Below, in pieces: positions 27,613 through 40,141 of a stretch of DNA of 64,000 nucleotides. The stretch is taken from NCBI GenBank assembly GCA_963705525.1, contig CAVPJW010000007.1, positions 558,001 through 622,000 on the forward strand, given 5' to 3'. Source of the DNA: CAVPJW01 sp963705525 (lineage in GTDB: Bacteria; Acidobacteriota; Vicinamibacteria; Vicinamibacterales; CAVPJW01). Each line of letters starts with the position of its first letter. The first letter of the stretch is position 1. The translations under genes were made by a program, and so were the position numbers. The notes under the pieces were generated by a model. The model was not told the origin of the DNA. It saw nothing but the letters and a program-made list of their open reading frames with translations, and searched no databases.

Positions 27613-29160
27613 ATGCCCCCACCTCCCCGTCCTCCGTTGGTGCTGGTCGTCCTCGATGGCTGGGGCATCCGGACCGATCGCGACGCCAACGCGATTGCCC
27701 TCGCGCGCACGCCGACGTACACCGAGCTCATCGAACGCTTTCCACACACGTCGCTCGTGACCTCAGGCGAGGCCGTCGGGCTTCCCGCGGGACAGATGGG
27801 AAACTCCGAGGTGGGCCACATGAACCTCGGCGCCGGCCGCGTCGTGTATCAGGACCTGACGCGCATCGACAAGAGCATTCGGGACGGGGACTTTTTTCGG
27901 ATTCCCACGCTCGTTGACGCCATGACCCGATGCGCGGACGGGCGGCAGGCGCTTCATTTTCTCGGCCTGGTGTCCGACGGCGGGGTGCACAGCCACGAAC
28001 GCCACCTACATGCGCTGGTCGAGATGGCGGCGCGCCTCAAGATTCCGCGCGTCTTCGTCCACGCCCTGACGGATGGACGCGACAGCTCACCGACGGGCGG
28101 CGCCGGTTACGTCGGGGCGCTCGAGGCCTTGATGGAAAACGTCGGCACGGGTCGCCTGGCGACGGTGTGCGGCCGTTACTTTGCGATGGACCGCGACAAG
28201 CGGTGGGACCGGACGAGGCGCGCCTACGACACCCTGACCCTGTCCACCGGACAGCGTGGGTCGTCGGCGGTGTCGCTGATCACCGATTCCTATGCAAAGG
28301 GGATCACTGACGAATTCATCGAACCATCGATCGTCTGCAGTCCCGCGGGCGAACCTGTGGCCCGCCTCGAAGACGGCGATTCCGTAATCTTCTTCAACTA
28401 CCGCGCGGATCGCGCACGGCAGCTCACGCGGGCGCTCGCGTTCGCCGACTTCGACGGGTTCGAGCGACAACGGTGGCCACGGACGCGCGTGACCACCATG
28501 ACGGTGTACGACGCGACATTCCAGCTGCCGGTGATATTCGCGCCGCAGGTGTTCTCGAGCAACCTCGCCGAGGTGCTGACGGCCCACCACCTGACCAATC
28601 TCCGGCTCGCGGAGACGGAGAAGTATGCCCACGTGACGTACTTCTTCAACACCGGCGAGGAACGGCCCTATGGCGGGGAGGACCGCGTGCTGATTCCTTC
28701 CCCGAAGGTTCCCACGTACGACCTCGCGCCGGAAATGAGCGCCGTTGGGATTACCGACCAGCTCGTCAGCGACCTCGAAGCGAGGCGACACGACGTCATC
28801 ATCTGCAACTTCGCCAACGCCGACATGGTGGGCCACACCGGCAAGCTGGACGCGGCCGTGGCCGCCGTGCAGACGCTCGACCGTTGTCTTGAGCGTATCG
28901 TGAAAGCCGTCAGGGGCGCCGGCGGGACGCTGATCATCACCGCCGACCACGGCAATGCGGAACAGATGTGGGATGCGCGGGCGAAGGCGCCGCATACGGC
29001 GCACACGACCAATCCTGTCCCAATCGTTCTAGTGGATCACGTGGAGGGCGTGCGACTGCGCGATGGCGGCTCTCTTCGTGATGTGGCGCCGACCATGCTC
29101 GGCATTCTCGGGATCACACCACCACCCGAGATGACGGGACGGGATCTCCGGCTCGTCTGA
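27613..29160 (+). CDS. gpmI: 2,3-bisphosphoglycerate-independent phosphoglycerate mutase
   Basis: A 515-residue two-domain, Mn-dependent mutase of the alkaline phosphatase superfamily; it interconverts 3- and 2-phosphoglycerate. It opens with LVVLDGWGIRTDRDANAI. The phosphoserine nucleophile lies in MGNSEVGHMNLGAGR, and metal ligands lie in NFANADMVGHTG and TADHGNAEQM. I start at ATG 27613, because the upstream TTG lies within the repeat tract. Confidence 0.96.
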   Translation: MPPPPRPPLVLVVLDGWGIRTDRDANAIALARTPTYTELIERFPHTSLVTSGEAVGLPAGQMGNSEVGHMNLGAGRVVYQDLTRIDKSIRDGDFFRIPTLVDAMTRCADGRQALHFLGLVSDGGVHSHERHLHALVEMAARLKIPRVFVHALTDGRDSSPTGGAGYVGALEALMENVGTGRLATVCGRYFAMDRDKRWDRTRRAYDTLTLSTGQRGSSAVSLITDSYAKGITDEFIEPSIVCSPAGEPVARLEDGDSVIFFNYRADRARQLTRALAFADFDGFERQRWPRTRVTTMTVYDATFQLPVIFAPQVFSSNLAEVLTAHHLTNLRLAETEKYAHVTYFFNTGEERPYGGEDRVLIPSPKVPTYDLAPEMSAVGITDQLVSDLEARRHDVIICNFANADMVGHTGKLDAAVAAVQTLDRCLERIVKAVRGAGGTLIITADHGNAEQMWDARAKAPHTAHTTNPVPIVLVDHVEGVRLRDGGSLRDVAPTMLGILGITPPPEMTGRDLRLV

Positions 29161-29170
29161 CGGCGGGACC

Positions 29171-29479
29171 TTACTCGACTTCTTCCTCGGTCTTGAGCTC
29201 GTCGGGCGCAATGCGCAGCGAGCGCAGGAACCGACGATCGTTGGCCGTCATCCCCAGCGCACGGCGCACGGGGACGACTCGGGCAGCGGTCGGAACCTTC
29301 GTCACCCCGCCTGCATTCGACCGGCTGATGAAGCCGACGACGGCTTCGAGCGTGACGCGCATTTCGTAGCCGGCAGCCCGAGCCTTCTCGCGGCAGGCTT
29401 CCACTTTCGGATCGTCAGCAACAGCGGCAGCGATCGCGTCGGCGAGCTCACGTGCAAACCGGTTCACGACCTCATCCAT
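29171..29479 (-). CDS. Conserved small protein of unknown function
   Basis: A 102-residue soluble, acidic-tailed protein. It has a helical N-terminus (FARELADAIAAAVADD), a middle segment RVTLEAVVGFISRS, and the ending MTANDRRFLRSLRIAPDE. No domain can be named from sequence. It is convergent with gpmI across 10 bp and has a good ribosome-binding region (AGGAGGAGC) upstream of the ATG. The 298 bp from 29480 to the next gene show no other coding or RNA feature. Confidence 0.7.
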   Translation of the reverse strand: MDEVVNRFARELADAIAAAVADDPKVEACREKARAAGYEMRVTLEAVVGFISRSNAGGVTKVPTAARVVPVRRALGMTANDRRFLRSLRIAPDELKTEEEVE

Positions 29480-29777
29480 GCTGCTCCTCCTTAGCTGACT
29501 GCCGCCGCCCGCACGTCGGGGCGAATCCCGATCCGTCTCACACCATCGCGATCAACGGGAATCGGGCGCCAAACGTCTTCATGGTGAAAGGGTTAGAGTG
29601 AAGGAACTGCGGGTCATTCTATGCGCCGGATCGGGTGCTGTCAAGAATCGATCGACGCCCGAAACCCGTGGCCAACGACCATTGGATCTAGAATGCGGCC
29701 AGCGACGAGGTTCTCGTCGAGGAGGCTCGCCGCAGAATCTTGAAGGGTCGATAAGACAGAGACATAAGACCCGCAAC

Positions 29778-31322
<1,545 letters not shown>

Positions 31323-31326
<4 letters not shown>

Positions 31327-32303
31327 GCGCGCTCTCCCCCACTCTTCTCAAGGTCGAAGACCTCACCACCGTGTTCGAGGTGGACGGTCGATCGTTCCCG
31401 GCGATCGACCACGTGAGCTTTGAAGTCAGAGAAGGCGAGACGCTGGGCCTCGTCGGTGAATCCGGGTGCGGAAAGTCCGTGACCGCCCTCTCGATTCTTC
31501 GGCTCGTTCAGCCGCCTGGTCGGATTGCCGGGGGCGCCCTTCATTTCAGGGGGCGCGATCTCCTTCGTGTGTCGGAACGCGAGATGCGCCGGGTCCGCGG
31601 GGCCGAGATCTCCTTGATCTTCCAGGAGCCCATGACGGCACTCAATCCGGTCTTCACGATCGGCGATCAGGTCGCCGAGGCACTCATCGTCCATGACAAG
31701 GCGTCACGGCGCGACGCCATGCGCCGCGCGATCGAGCTCCTCGATGCGGTGAAGATCAGCGAGCCCGAACGCCGCGTGCGCGATTATCCGCACCAGTTGT
31801 CCGGAGGAATGCGCCAGCGCGTGCTCATCGCCATGGCGCTCGCGTGCAATCCGTCGCTGGTGATCGCCGACGAACCCACGACGGCGCTGGACGTCACGAT
31901 CCAGGCCCAGATTCTCGACTTGCTCCGCGAGATGAAGGCGCGTTTCAATCTGTCGCTGCTCCTCATTACCCACGATCTGGGTGTGATTGCCGAGACGGCC
32001 GATCGCGTCGCGGTGATGTACGCGGGACGAGTCGTTGAGGAAGGGCCGGTGCGGGCGATCTTCCGCGACGCCAGGCATCCGTACACGCGGGGACTGCTGG
32101 CCTCCATTCCCGGCGGCAAGCCCGGTGAGCGGCTCCGGGCGATTCAGGGCTCGGTCCCGGACATTGGCGCGCTGCCTCGCGGTTGTGCGTTTGCTCCCCG
32201 ATGTCCGGATCGGTTCGATCGGTGCGACGTGGCGCCGCCGGCGCGGACCGACCTTGGCAACGATCGATCCGTGCGTTGCTACCTCTACGGGGCCGATCGC
32301 TGA
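31323..32303 (+). CDS. Oligopeptide/dipeptide ABC transporter ATP-binding protein (OppD/DppD type)
   Basis: A 326-residue ATPase: Walker A GESGCGKSVT, Q-loop FQEPMTALNP, signature LSGGMRQR, Walker B LVIADEPTTALD, and the oligopeptide C-terminal extension with cysteines (RGCAFAPRCPDRFDRC) that bind a cluster in some OppD proteins. Its GTG overlaps the mutase stop and its TGA overlaps the next ATG by one base. No permease or binding protein is present. Confidence 0.93.
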
Positions 32304-33181
32304 TGCCGCTCCTCGAGGTCCGTCAGCTCGTCAAGCACTTCTCGCGTCGGCAAGGCTGGTTTGTCCCTCCGACGATCGTCAGGGCTGTTGACTCGGTGAG
32401 CTTCAGCGTGGAGGAAGGCGAGACCTTCGCGCTCGTCGGCGAATCGGGCAGCGGCAAGACGACCACGGGGCGCTGCATCCTTCGCCTGATCGAACCCACA
32501 TCGGGTGAAGTGATCTTCAGATCGCAGAACGTCCTGTCGTTCTCGAAGGCCGAGATGCGGCGAGCACGCCGGGACATGCAGATCGTTTTTCAGGATCCGT
32601 ACTCTTCACTCAACCCGCGGATGCGTGCGCGGACCATCGTGGAAGAGCCCCTGGTCATCCATCGCCTGGGCTCGCGCCAGGAGCGGCGTGCGAGAGTGGC
32701 GGAACTTTTCTCACTCGTCGGCCTGGACCCGGCGCACCTCGATCGCTATCCTCATCAGTTCAGCGGCGGACAACGCCAGCGCATCGGCCTGGCGCGGGCG
32801 CTCGCGCTCAATCCGTCGCTGATCGTCGCGGATGAGCCGGTCTCAGCCCTCGATGTGTCCATTCAGGCGCAAGTGATCAACCTGCTGATGGATCTGCAGC
32901 AAAGACTGAAGCTGACCTATCTCTTCATTGCGCACGACCTCCGACTCGTCGAGCACATTGCGAGCCGCGTCGCGGTGATGTATCTGGGCAAGATCGTCGA
33001 GCTGGCTCCCACGTCGGTCGTCTTCTCGTCGCCCCAGCACCCGTACACGCGCGCCCTGCTGTCGGCTATTCCTGTTCCCGATCCCGATGCCAAACGGACT
33101 CGCATCGTCCTCAATCCGGGCGAGTTCGTGCGCGAGGCGCCGCTCAGGGAGGTGGCGCCGGGACATTGGGTGGCGAATTAG
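32303..33181 (+). CDS. Oligopeptide/dipeptide ABC transporter ATP-binding protein (OppF/DppF type)
   Basis: A 292-residue partner ATPase: Walker A GESGSGKTTT, Q-loop FQDPYSSLNPRMR, signature FSGGQRQR, Walker B LIVADEPVSALD, H-loop FIAHDLRLV. I start at ATG 32303, which overlaps the OppD-type TGA (TGATG); a longer open frame upstream only reads through the previous gene. It ends shortly before a heptad-repeat tract. The two ATPases form an orphan pair whose permeases must be elsewhere. Confidence 0.93.
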   Translation: MPLLEVRQLVKHFSRRQGWFVPPTIVRAVDSVSFSVEEGETFALVGESGSGKTTTGRCILRLIEPTSGEVIFRSQNVLSFSKAEMRRARRDMQIVFQDPYSSLNPRMRARTIVEEPLVIHRLGSRQERRARVAELFSLVGLDPAHLDRYPHQFSGGQRQRIGLARALALNPSLIVADEPVSALDVSIQAQVINLLMDLQQRLKLTYLFIAHDLRLVEHIASRVAVMYLGKIVELAPTSVVFSSPQHPYTRALLSAIPVPDPDAKRTRIVLNPGEFVREAPLREVAPGHWVAN

Positions 33182-33196
33182 CGACCGTCGATTCTC

Positions 33197-33283
33197 AAGA
33201 ACCAAGCACGAAGAACTAAGAACTTCACCTCCACCCTTCACCCTTCACCGTAGTGCTTGGTGCTTAAGTTCTTCGTGCTTAGG
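33197..33283. repeat. Heptad-repeat tract with inverted arms before the HGSNAT-like gene
   Basis: Twelve near-perfect 7-base units: AAGAACC, AAGCACG, AAGAACT, AAGAACT, then ACCCTTC twice, then TGCTTGG, TGCTTAA, GTTCTTC, GTGCTTA. The outer parts are inverted relative to each other (AAGCACGAAGAACT pairs perfectly with its complement), and the ACCCTTC units form the loop. Confidence 0.85.
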
Positions 33284-33297
33284 AAACGAAGAGAGCA

Positions 33298-34488
33298 ATG
33301 GACCAGAGAGGCCAATCCGGAAACGTGCCGCAGTCCAATAACCGCCTGGAGTCCATCGATCTTCTGCGCGGCCTCCTCATGATCGTCATGGCGCTCGATC
33401 ACGTGGGCCTGATGGTGGGCCGCTTTCATTCGGCGGAAATGTGGGCGGGTCCCTGGACGCGGTACTCGAGCGCGCTCCCGTTCCTGACCCGCTTCGTGAC
33501 CCATTTCTGCGCGCCCGGATTCTTCTTTCTGATGGGCGTCGGCATGAGCCTCTTGGCTGCGGCCCGCGCGAAGCAGAACTGGAGCACCGCGCGCATTTCC
33601 CGGTTCATCGTCGTCCGTGGACTGCTGCTGATCCTCGTCAGCCTGCTCGTCGAGGTGCCGGCGTTTCTGACAGCGATCATCTCGGCCCAGGCTGGCCCGA
33701 ACCCCGCGAGCGCGGACTCATTGATGCCCGGCATGACCGAACCCCGGTGGGTGTTCACGGTGCTGTTCGCGCTGGGTACCTCGATGGTCGTGAGCGGCCT
33801 GCTGATGACGGCCCGGTCAATCGTCTGGGCAGTCCTGGCCGCCGGCGCGATCCTCGGCACAGCCCTCTCGACGCCCGGCCCCGCGGATTTTTCAACCGAT
33901 TACAGTTTCTTGCGCACGGTGCTGCTGATCTCCCGCTGGAGTCACGGTGTCTGGTCGCAGTATCCGATCATCCCGTGGTTTGGCATCGCCGCCCTCGGTG
34001 TGCTCTTCGGCCGGTGGATGGTCGCCGACAGCCGCGCTGCCCTTCGGAGCGCGCCGTGGATTGGGTTGGGCGCGATGCTGGTCGCCATCATTCTGCGCGC
34101 CGCCGGCGGTTTCGGAAACGTTCGGCCGCCGCGCGATGCATCGTGGATTGAGTTCCTGAACTTCATCAAGTATCCCCCGGCGCTCGTATTCACATTGTTC
34201 ATGCTCGGCGGAAACCTCATCGTGCTCGACTTGCTGGAACGGGCCCGCCCGAACGCGACCCGTCTCGGCCAATTCGTAATGGTCTTCGGGCAGGCACCGC
34301 TCGCCTTCTATCTGGCCCACCTCTGGCTGTTCGCGATCATTGGTGCCGTTGGCTTCAGGCGCGGGACCACCTATCAGGTCGTCTACCTGATCTGGCTGGC
34401 CGGTCTGATTCCCTTGTACTGGTTCACGCGGTGGTACCGCGATTTCACCCGCACGAAGCCCGCGGATTCGGTGTGGAGGTTTTTCTGA
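33298..34488 (+). CDS. DUF1624/HGSNAT-like membrane acyltransferase
   Basis: A 396-residue protein with about ten predicted TM helices. RLESIDLLRGLLMIVMALDH is the characteristic opening of the heparan-alpha-glucosaminide N-acetyltransferase catalytic family (and DUF1624), with the conserved DxLRG and ALDH. HFCAPGFFFLMGVGMSL and an internal FGQAPLAFYLAHLW helix follow. The likely role is transfer of acyl groups across the membrane to a sugar; substrate unknown. Confidence 0.88.
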   Translation: MDQRGQSGNVPQSNNRLESIDLLRGLLMIVMALDHVGLMVGRFHSAEMWAGPWTRYSSALPFLTRFVTHFCAPGFFFLMGVGMSLLAAARAKQNWSTARISRFIVVRGLLLILVSLLVEVPAFLTAIISAQAGPNPASADSLMPGMTEPRWVFTVLFALGTSMVVSGLLMTARSIVWAVLAAGAILGTALSTPGPADFSTDYSFLRTVLLISRWSHGVWSQYPIIPWFGIAALGVLFGRWMVADSRAALRSAPWIGLGAMLVAIILRAAGGFGNVRPPRDASWIEFLNFIKYPPALVFTLFMLGGNLIVLDLLERARPNATRLGQFVMVFGQAPLAFYLAHLWLFAIIGAVGFRRGTTYQVVYLIWLAGLIPLYWFTRWYRDFTRTKPADSVWRFF

Positions 34489-34511
34489 GGACCGATTAAC
34501 GGAAACCGTCG

Positions 34512-35198
34512 CTACGCCACCCGCCTGACATCATTCTCCACCCGTCCATCGCGAATCTGGATCGTTCGGTAGGCGAATGCGGCGACGTCGGCTTCGTGCG
34601 TGACGAGGACGATCGTGTTGCCGGCCTTGTGGAGGCGCTCGAAGAGGGACATGATCTCGGCGCCGGTCTTGGAATCGAGGTTACCGGTGGGCTCGTCGGC
34701 CAGCAGGATCGATGGATTGTTGACGAGCGCGCGCGCGACAGCGACACGCTGGCGCTGACCGCCGGAGAGCTGATTGGGGCGGTGAAACATCCGATCCGTG
34801 AGCTCGACTTTCTCGAGGGCGCGCCGCGCGCGTTCCTGCCGATCCTTGGCGGGCACACCCGCATAGACGAGCGGCAGCTCGACGTTGTGGAGCGCCGTCG
34901 CGCGCGGCAGAAGATTGAAGGTCTGGAACACGAATCCGATCTCTTCGTTCCGGATTCGCGCCAGCTCGTTGTCGTTCATCGTGCTGACCTGCTTCCCGTT
35001 GAGGAGGTACGTCCCCTTCGAGGGCGTGTCGAGGCAGCCGATGAGATTCATGAGCGTCGACTTGCCCGATCCCGAAGGCCCCATGATGGCCACGTACTCC
35101 CCGGCCTCGATCTGAATCGACACGCCTCGCAAGGCGTGAATCTCTTCAGACCCCATCACGTAGGTCTTCCAGAGGTCGATGGTTTCGATCAGGGCCAT
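34512..35198 (-). CDS. MacB/LolD-type ABC transporter ATP-binding protein
   Basis: A 228-residue ATPase: Walker A GPSGSGKST, Q-loop FQTFNLLPRATALHNVELP (the MacB/LolD signature), LSGGQRQR, Walker B ILLADEPTGNLDSKTG, H-loop LVTHEAD. It is of normal length for an ATPase that drives MacB- or LolCE-like permeases in efflux, lipoprotein or lipid export. The matching permease is not adjacent: the neighbours are an acyltransferase on the other strand and acs. Confidence 0.93.
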   Translation of the reverse strand: MALIETIDLWKTYVMGSEEIHALRGVSIQIEAGEYVAIMGPSGSGKSTLMNLIGCLDTPSKGTYLLNGKQVSTMNDNELARIRNEEIGFVFQTFNLLPRATALHNVELPLVYAGVPAKDRQERARRALEKVELTDRMFHRPNQLSGGQRQRVAVARALVNNPSILLADEPTGNLDSKTGAEIMSLFERLHKAGNTIVLVTHEADVAAFAYRTIQIRDGRVENDVRRVA

Positions 35199-35216
35199 GG
35201 GTAAGAGACTTACGGT

Positions 35217-35324
35217 GAAGTTCTTAGTTCCTCGTACCTAGTGCTTAGGTCTATTTCTGAGTATACGGAGCGGGAGCATGTTCCGTTCCCGCCCTAGGCA
35301 CTAAGAACCAAGAACTAAGCACTT

Positions 35325-35325
<1 letters not shown>
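35217..35325. repeat. Inverted heptad-repeat hairpin downstream of acs
   Basis: Arms at 35217-35249 and 35293-35325 (33 bases) are complementary at 27 of 33 positions, with a 43-base loop. Units are GTTCTTA/GTGCTTA-like. The right arm touches the acs stop codon at 35325-35327. Confidence 0.85.
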
Positions 35326-37286
<1,961 letters not shown>

Positions 37287-37289
<3 letters not shown>

Positions 37290-37340
37290 GGTTCAGGGTT
37301 CAAAGGTTCTACGGTTCCAGAGTTCCATGTTCCGAGTGCG
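37287..37340. repeat. GGTTC-type tandem tract between acs and a membrane-protein gene
   Basis: Five 7-8-base units share GGTTC or AGTTCC (GGTTCAG, GGTTCAAA, GGTTCTAC, GGTTCCAG, AGTTCCAT). The tract spans the acs start region and the C-terminal codons of the next gene, which therefore ends in repeat-encoded HGTLEP. Confidence 0.6.
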
Positions 37341-37830
37341 TGGTGTTTCTCGGGCTTCCGAGAAAGAGCGCTCCGACGATGCCGCCGGCTGTCGAGAAGA
37401 CCGCTCCAACGGCCATCATGAAGATGAAGCCCAGCAGAGTCGAGATCACGGTCATCGAGCGCGCACTGACGCTCAGGCTGTGCATCCACTCGCGAATGTC
37501 CGGCGGCAGATCGCGGGCATTGTCGAGCGCCCGTTCAACCAACTGGGCCTGAAGGGGACCCATCAGCGCCTGTATCGGGACAGACGCGATCGCCCAGACC
37601 ACGGCACCGAGGATGCCGGCCAGCAAGCCGACGGTTGCGCCGTCCGAAGGGGTCAGCGCCCTCGGGTGATCCTGGAGCGCAAGGTAGGCCGCGACGAAAC
37701 CACCGCCGACCACCCACAGGCAGCAGCAGAGATTTGCAATGTTGATCACCGGCAGCGACGAGAGCACGCCGATGAACAACCCGCCGATCAACGCTGGAAA
37801 GAACCGGCGCGGCGCGCTGGCGTCTACCAT
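37309..37830 (-). CDS. Small multi-pass membrane protein of unknown function
   Basis: A 173-residue hydrophobic protein with about four TM helices: FFPALIGGLFIGVLSSLPV, ANLCCCLWVVGGGFVAAYLA (with a CCC cluster), TVGLLAGILGAVVWAIASV, and TVISTLLGFIFMMAVGAVF. Gly-rich helices and Cys-Cys-Cys near the second helix suggest a DUF5518-like membrane protein, but I cannot assign it. It reads toward acs on the same strand. Confidence 0.75.
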   Translation of the reverse strand: MVDASAPRRFFPALIGGLFIGVLSSLPVINIANLCCCLWVVGGGFVAAYLALQDHPRALTPSDGATVGLLAGILGAVVWAIASVPIQALMGPLQAQLVERALDNARDLPPDIREWMHSLSVSARSMTVISTLLGFIFMMAVGAVFSTAGGIVGALFLGSPRNTTHSEHGTLEP

Positions 37831-37870
37831 GAGCTGTACCAGGGCGTTCGACCAGCAGTCAGTCGAATCC

Positions 37871-37890
37871 GGCCGGGCGTCCGCCCGGCC
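37871..37890 (-). terminator. GC-rich hairpin directly after the inositol-3-phosphate synthase stop
   Basis: A perfect 9-bp inverted repeat (GGCCGGGCG at 37871-37879, CGCCCGGCC at 37882-37890) touches the stop codon of the gene ending at 37891. There is no T-run, so it may be a 3'-end stabiliser or a weak terminator. Confidence 0.45.
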
Positions 37891-39204
37891 TCAGTCGTAG
37901 TATTCGCGGCCGAGATGGGTGATGAGGTCCTCGCCCCGCATGTATCTGAGCGTGTTCTTCAACTTCATCAGCTGAATGAAGAGATCGTGCTCGGGATAGA
38001 GGCCGGGGGCATGCATCGGGCTCTTGAAATAAAAGGACAGCCACTCCTGAATACCGGACAGCCCGGCGCGTTTCGCCAGATCCAGGAACAACACCAGATC
38101 GAGCACGATCGGCGCCGCGAGGATGCTGTCGCGGCAGAGGAAGTTGATCTTGAGCTGCATCGGATAGCCGAGCCAGCCGACCAGATCGATATTGTCCCAG
38201 CCTTCCTTGTTGTCGCCACGCGGCGGATAGTAATTGATCCGCACGACGTGACAGATGTCCTTGTACAGTTCCGGGTACAAGTGCGGCTGGAGGATGTAGT
38301 CGAGCACCGACTTCTTGCTCTCCTCTTTCGTCTTGAACGATTCGGGATCGTCCAGCACCTCGCCGTCGCGGTTTCCCAGAATGTTGGTGGAGTACCAACC
38401 CTCGACGCCGAGGAGCCGCGCCTTGAGGCCCGGCGCGATGATCGTCTTCATCAAGGTCTGGCCGGTCTTGAGATCCTTGCCCGCGACCGGAGAGTGCGTT
38501 TTCGCCGCCAGCTCGAGAAGCGCGGGAATGTCGACGGTCAGATTCGGCGCGGCATTCGCGTACGGAATGCCTTCACTGATCGCCGCGTACGCGTAGACCA
38601 TGCTCGACGGAATCGCCGGATCGTTGTCCAGGAGCGCACGCTCGAAGCTGGCGAGCGTCTGGTGCGCCTCCGACTCGATCATGAAGACCTCAGTGCTGCC
38701 GCACCAGATCATTACGAGCCGATCGAGCTGCTGGTCGCGCTTGAATCGTCGGATGTCGTCGATGACCTGATCGGCCAGCTCGCGCTTGTTGGCGCCTCGC
38801 TTCACGTTCGGGCCATCCAGACGCTTCACGTATCGCCGATCGAAGACCGCCGGCCACGGCCGGATGGCCTCGAGATCGGGACGAATCTGATCGAGAATCG
38901 CGGGTTCGAGCACGCCGGCCGTGCGCGCCGCTGCGTAGCAGTTCTCTTCGAAGATGTCCCACGCGCCAAAGACGAGATTGTCCAGCTCGACGATGGGAAC
39001 GACGTCTTTGATCTTCGGCGATCGACCTTCGGTTCGCTTGCCGAGACGGATGGTGCCCATCTGCGTGAGCGATCCAATCGGCGGCGCAAGGCCTCGCCGA
39101 ATGGCATGAACTCCGGCAATGAACGTGGTACTGACGGCGCCGAGTCCGACGAGCATGACTCCCAGACGCCCTTCGGCAGGCGCGATTTCCAGTGCTGTTT
39201 TCAC
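37891..39204 (-). CDS. ino1: Inositol-3-phosphate synthase (INO1 family)
   Basis: A 437-residue NAD-dependent enzyme that converts glucose-6-phosphate to myo-inositol-3-phosphate. The Rossmann opening GVMLVGLGAVSTTFIAGVHA is followed by the substrate region (GKDLKTGQTLMKTIIAPGL, the family signature), LLGVEGWYSTNILGNRDGE and QLKINFLCRDSILAAP. The length fits the prokaryotic/actinobacterial branch. It would feed inositol phospholipid or other inositol-containing glycan synthesis. Confidence 0.93.
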   Translation of the reverse strand: MKTALEIAPAEGRLGVMLVGLGAVSTTFIAGVHAIRRGLAPPIGSLTQMGTIRLGKRTEGRSPKIKDVVPIVELDNLVFGAWDIFEENCYAAARTAGVLEPAILDQIRPDLEAIRPWPAVFDRRYVKRLDGPNVKRGANKRELADQVIDDIRRFKRDQQLDRLVMIWCGSTEVFMIESEAHQTLASFERALLDNDPAIPSSMVYAYAAISEGIPYANAAPNLTVDIPALLELAAKTHSPVAGKDLKTGQTLMKTIIAPGLKARLLGVEGWYSTNILGNRDGEVLDDPESFKTKEESKKSVLDYILQPHLYPELYKDICHVVRINYYPPRGDNKEGWDNIDLVGWLGYPMQLKINFLCRDSILAAPIVLDLVLFLDLAKRAGLSGIQEWLSFYFKSPMHAPGLYPEHDLFIQLMKLKNTLRYMRGEDLITHLGREYYD

Positions 39205-39231
39205 GGCGAAAGACTATATCATCAGGCTCAG

Positions 39232-39366
39232 GTCTCAGCTATTAGCTGTCCGCCCGGCCTGATGTTCACAGTTTTCAGTTTTCGGTTTTCAGTGCACGTC
39301 GTCACGAAGATCTGTGAACCGGGAACGACAGGAACCAAGAACTAAGAACCAAGAACTAAGAACTAC
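39232..39366. repeat. Mixed period-7 tracts between ino1 and the methyltransferase
   Basis: Three short tracts: AGCTATT/AGCTGTC units near 39236; CAGTTTT, CAGTTTT, CGGTTTT, CAG at 39269-39292; and GGAACCA, AGAACTA, AGAACCA, AGAACTA, AGAACTA at 39331-39365. All have period 7 but different unit sequence. Confidence 0.8.
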
Positions 39367-39380
39367 AAGCAGTTCCCCCC

Positions 39381-39959
39381 GTGCCCATCTTCCGCAAGAG
39401 CAGCGCCGATCCTCACGCCCTCACCATCGCCCTGACGGGTGTCAAGATGGGCGACCGACTGCTGCAGATCGGATCGAACGATCGCGCGCTCGTCGGCGTG
39501 CTGGCCGGAAAGGTGGGGCTGTCGGGTTCGGCCGCGCTTCTTGTCTTCGACGCGAGCCAGGCGGCGCGCGCGCAGAGCGCTGCGGCGAGTGCAGGCGTCT
39601 TGATCGAAATCCAGGTCGCCCGGCCCGGCGCCTTCCCGTTTGGCGATGGCGCGTTCGATCTGGCAGTGGTGGACGAAACAGGCCGGCTGTTGTCAGACAT
39701 GAAGCCCGAGGATCGCGTGGGCACGCTGCAGGAGAGCTTTCGGGTGCTGAGCGAGGCCGGACGGATCGTCGTGATCGAAGCGTCAGAGCGCGGAGGATTG
39801 GGCGCGCTCTGGTCCAGAAGCTCGGCGGATCCGCACTTCGTGAGCTCGGGAGGGATGGTGACCGCCCTCCAGGCCGAGGGCTTCAGGTCCGTTCGCGTGC
39901 TCGCCGAGCGCGAAGGGCGTCGGTTCACCGAGGGCATCAAGCCCCGGAGCGGCTTGTAA
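39381..39959 (+). CDS. Class I SAM-dependent methyltransferase-like protein
   Basis: A 192-residue Rossmann-like protein. Motif I is DRLLQIGSND (instead of the usual D-x-GxGxG), with acidic D at FDLAVVDET, RVLSEAGRIVVIEA at motif III, and a C-terminal sheet VTALQAEGFRSVRVLAER. The departure from the glycine-rich loop leaves methyltransferase activity uncertain; it may be a structural relative. It is alone between repeat tracts and the TonB gene. Confidence 0.75.
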   Translation: MPIFRKSSADPHALTIALTGVKMGDRLLQIGSNDRALVGVLAGKVGLSGSAALLVFDASQAARAQSAAASAGVLIEIQVARPGAFPFGDGAFDLAVVDETGRLLSDMKPEDRVGTLQESFRVLSEAGRIVVIEASERGGLGALWSRSSADPHFVSSGGMVTALQAEGFRSVRVLAEREGRRFTEGIKPRSGL

Positions 39960-39964
39960 GCTCA

Positions 39965-39977
39965 GTCCTCTGTAGAT
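39965..39977 (+). promoter_or_regulatory. GTCCTCTGTAGAT box upstream of the HTH-TonB gene
   Basis: This 13-mer matches the box at 44002-44014, upstream of the BON gene, at 12 of 13 positions. Both boxes lie upstream of -24/-12-like sites (40105-40120 and 44077-44092). It is a candidate activator site, not proven. Confidence 0.4.
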
Positions 39978-40104
39978 AACACCCTGTCACGGCCGGAGCA
40001 CAAGCCGCCTCCACTTGCCCTGGCCTCTCCGGCCAGAATCGCCACAAACAGCCCAAAAACGGCGGTTCGACGTTCTCTCTCGAGGCTGGCGGCGCCCGGA
40101 TGCC

Positions 40105-40120
40105 CGGCAAGGGTTTTGCC
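40105..40120 (+). promoter_or_regulatory. Possible weak sigma-54 promoter before the HTH-TonB gene
   Basis: GG at 40106-40107 and GC at 40118-40119 are ten bases apart, with TTGC in the -12 box, but the -24 region lacks the consensus T and C. The predicted transcript start is only about 11 bases before the ATG at 40142. Support is therefore limited. Confidence 0.35.
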
Positions 40121-40141
40121 TTGACAAAGCCCTAGCGGGCC

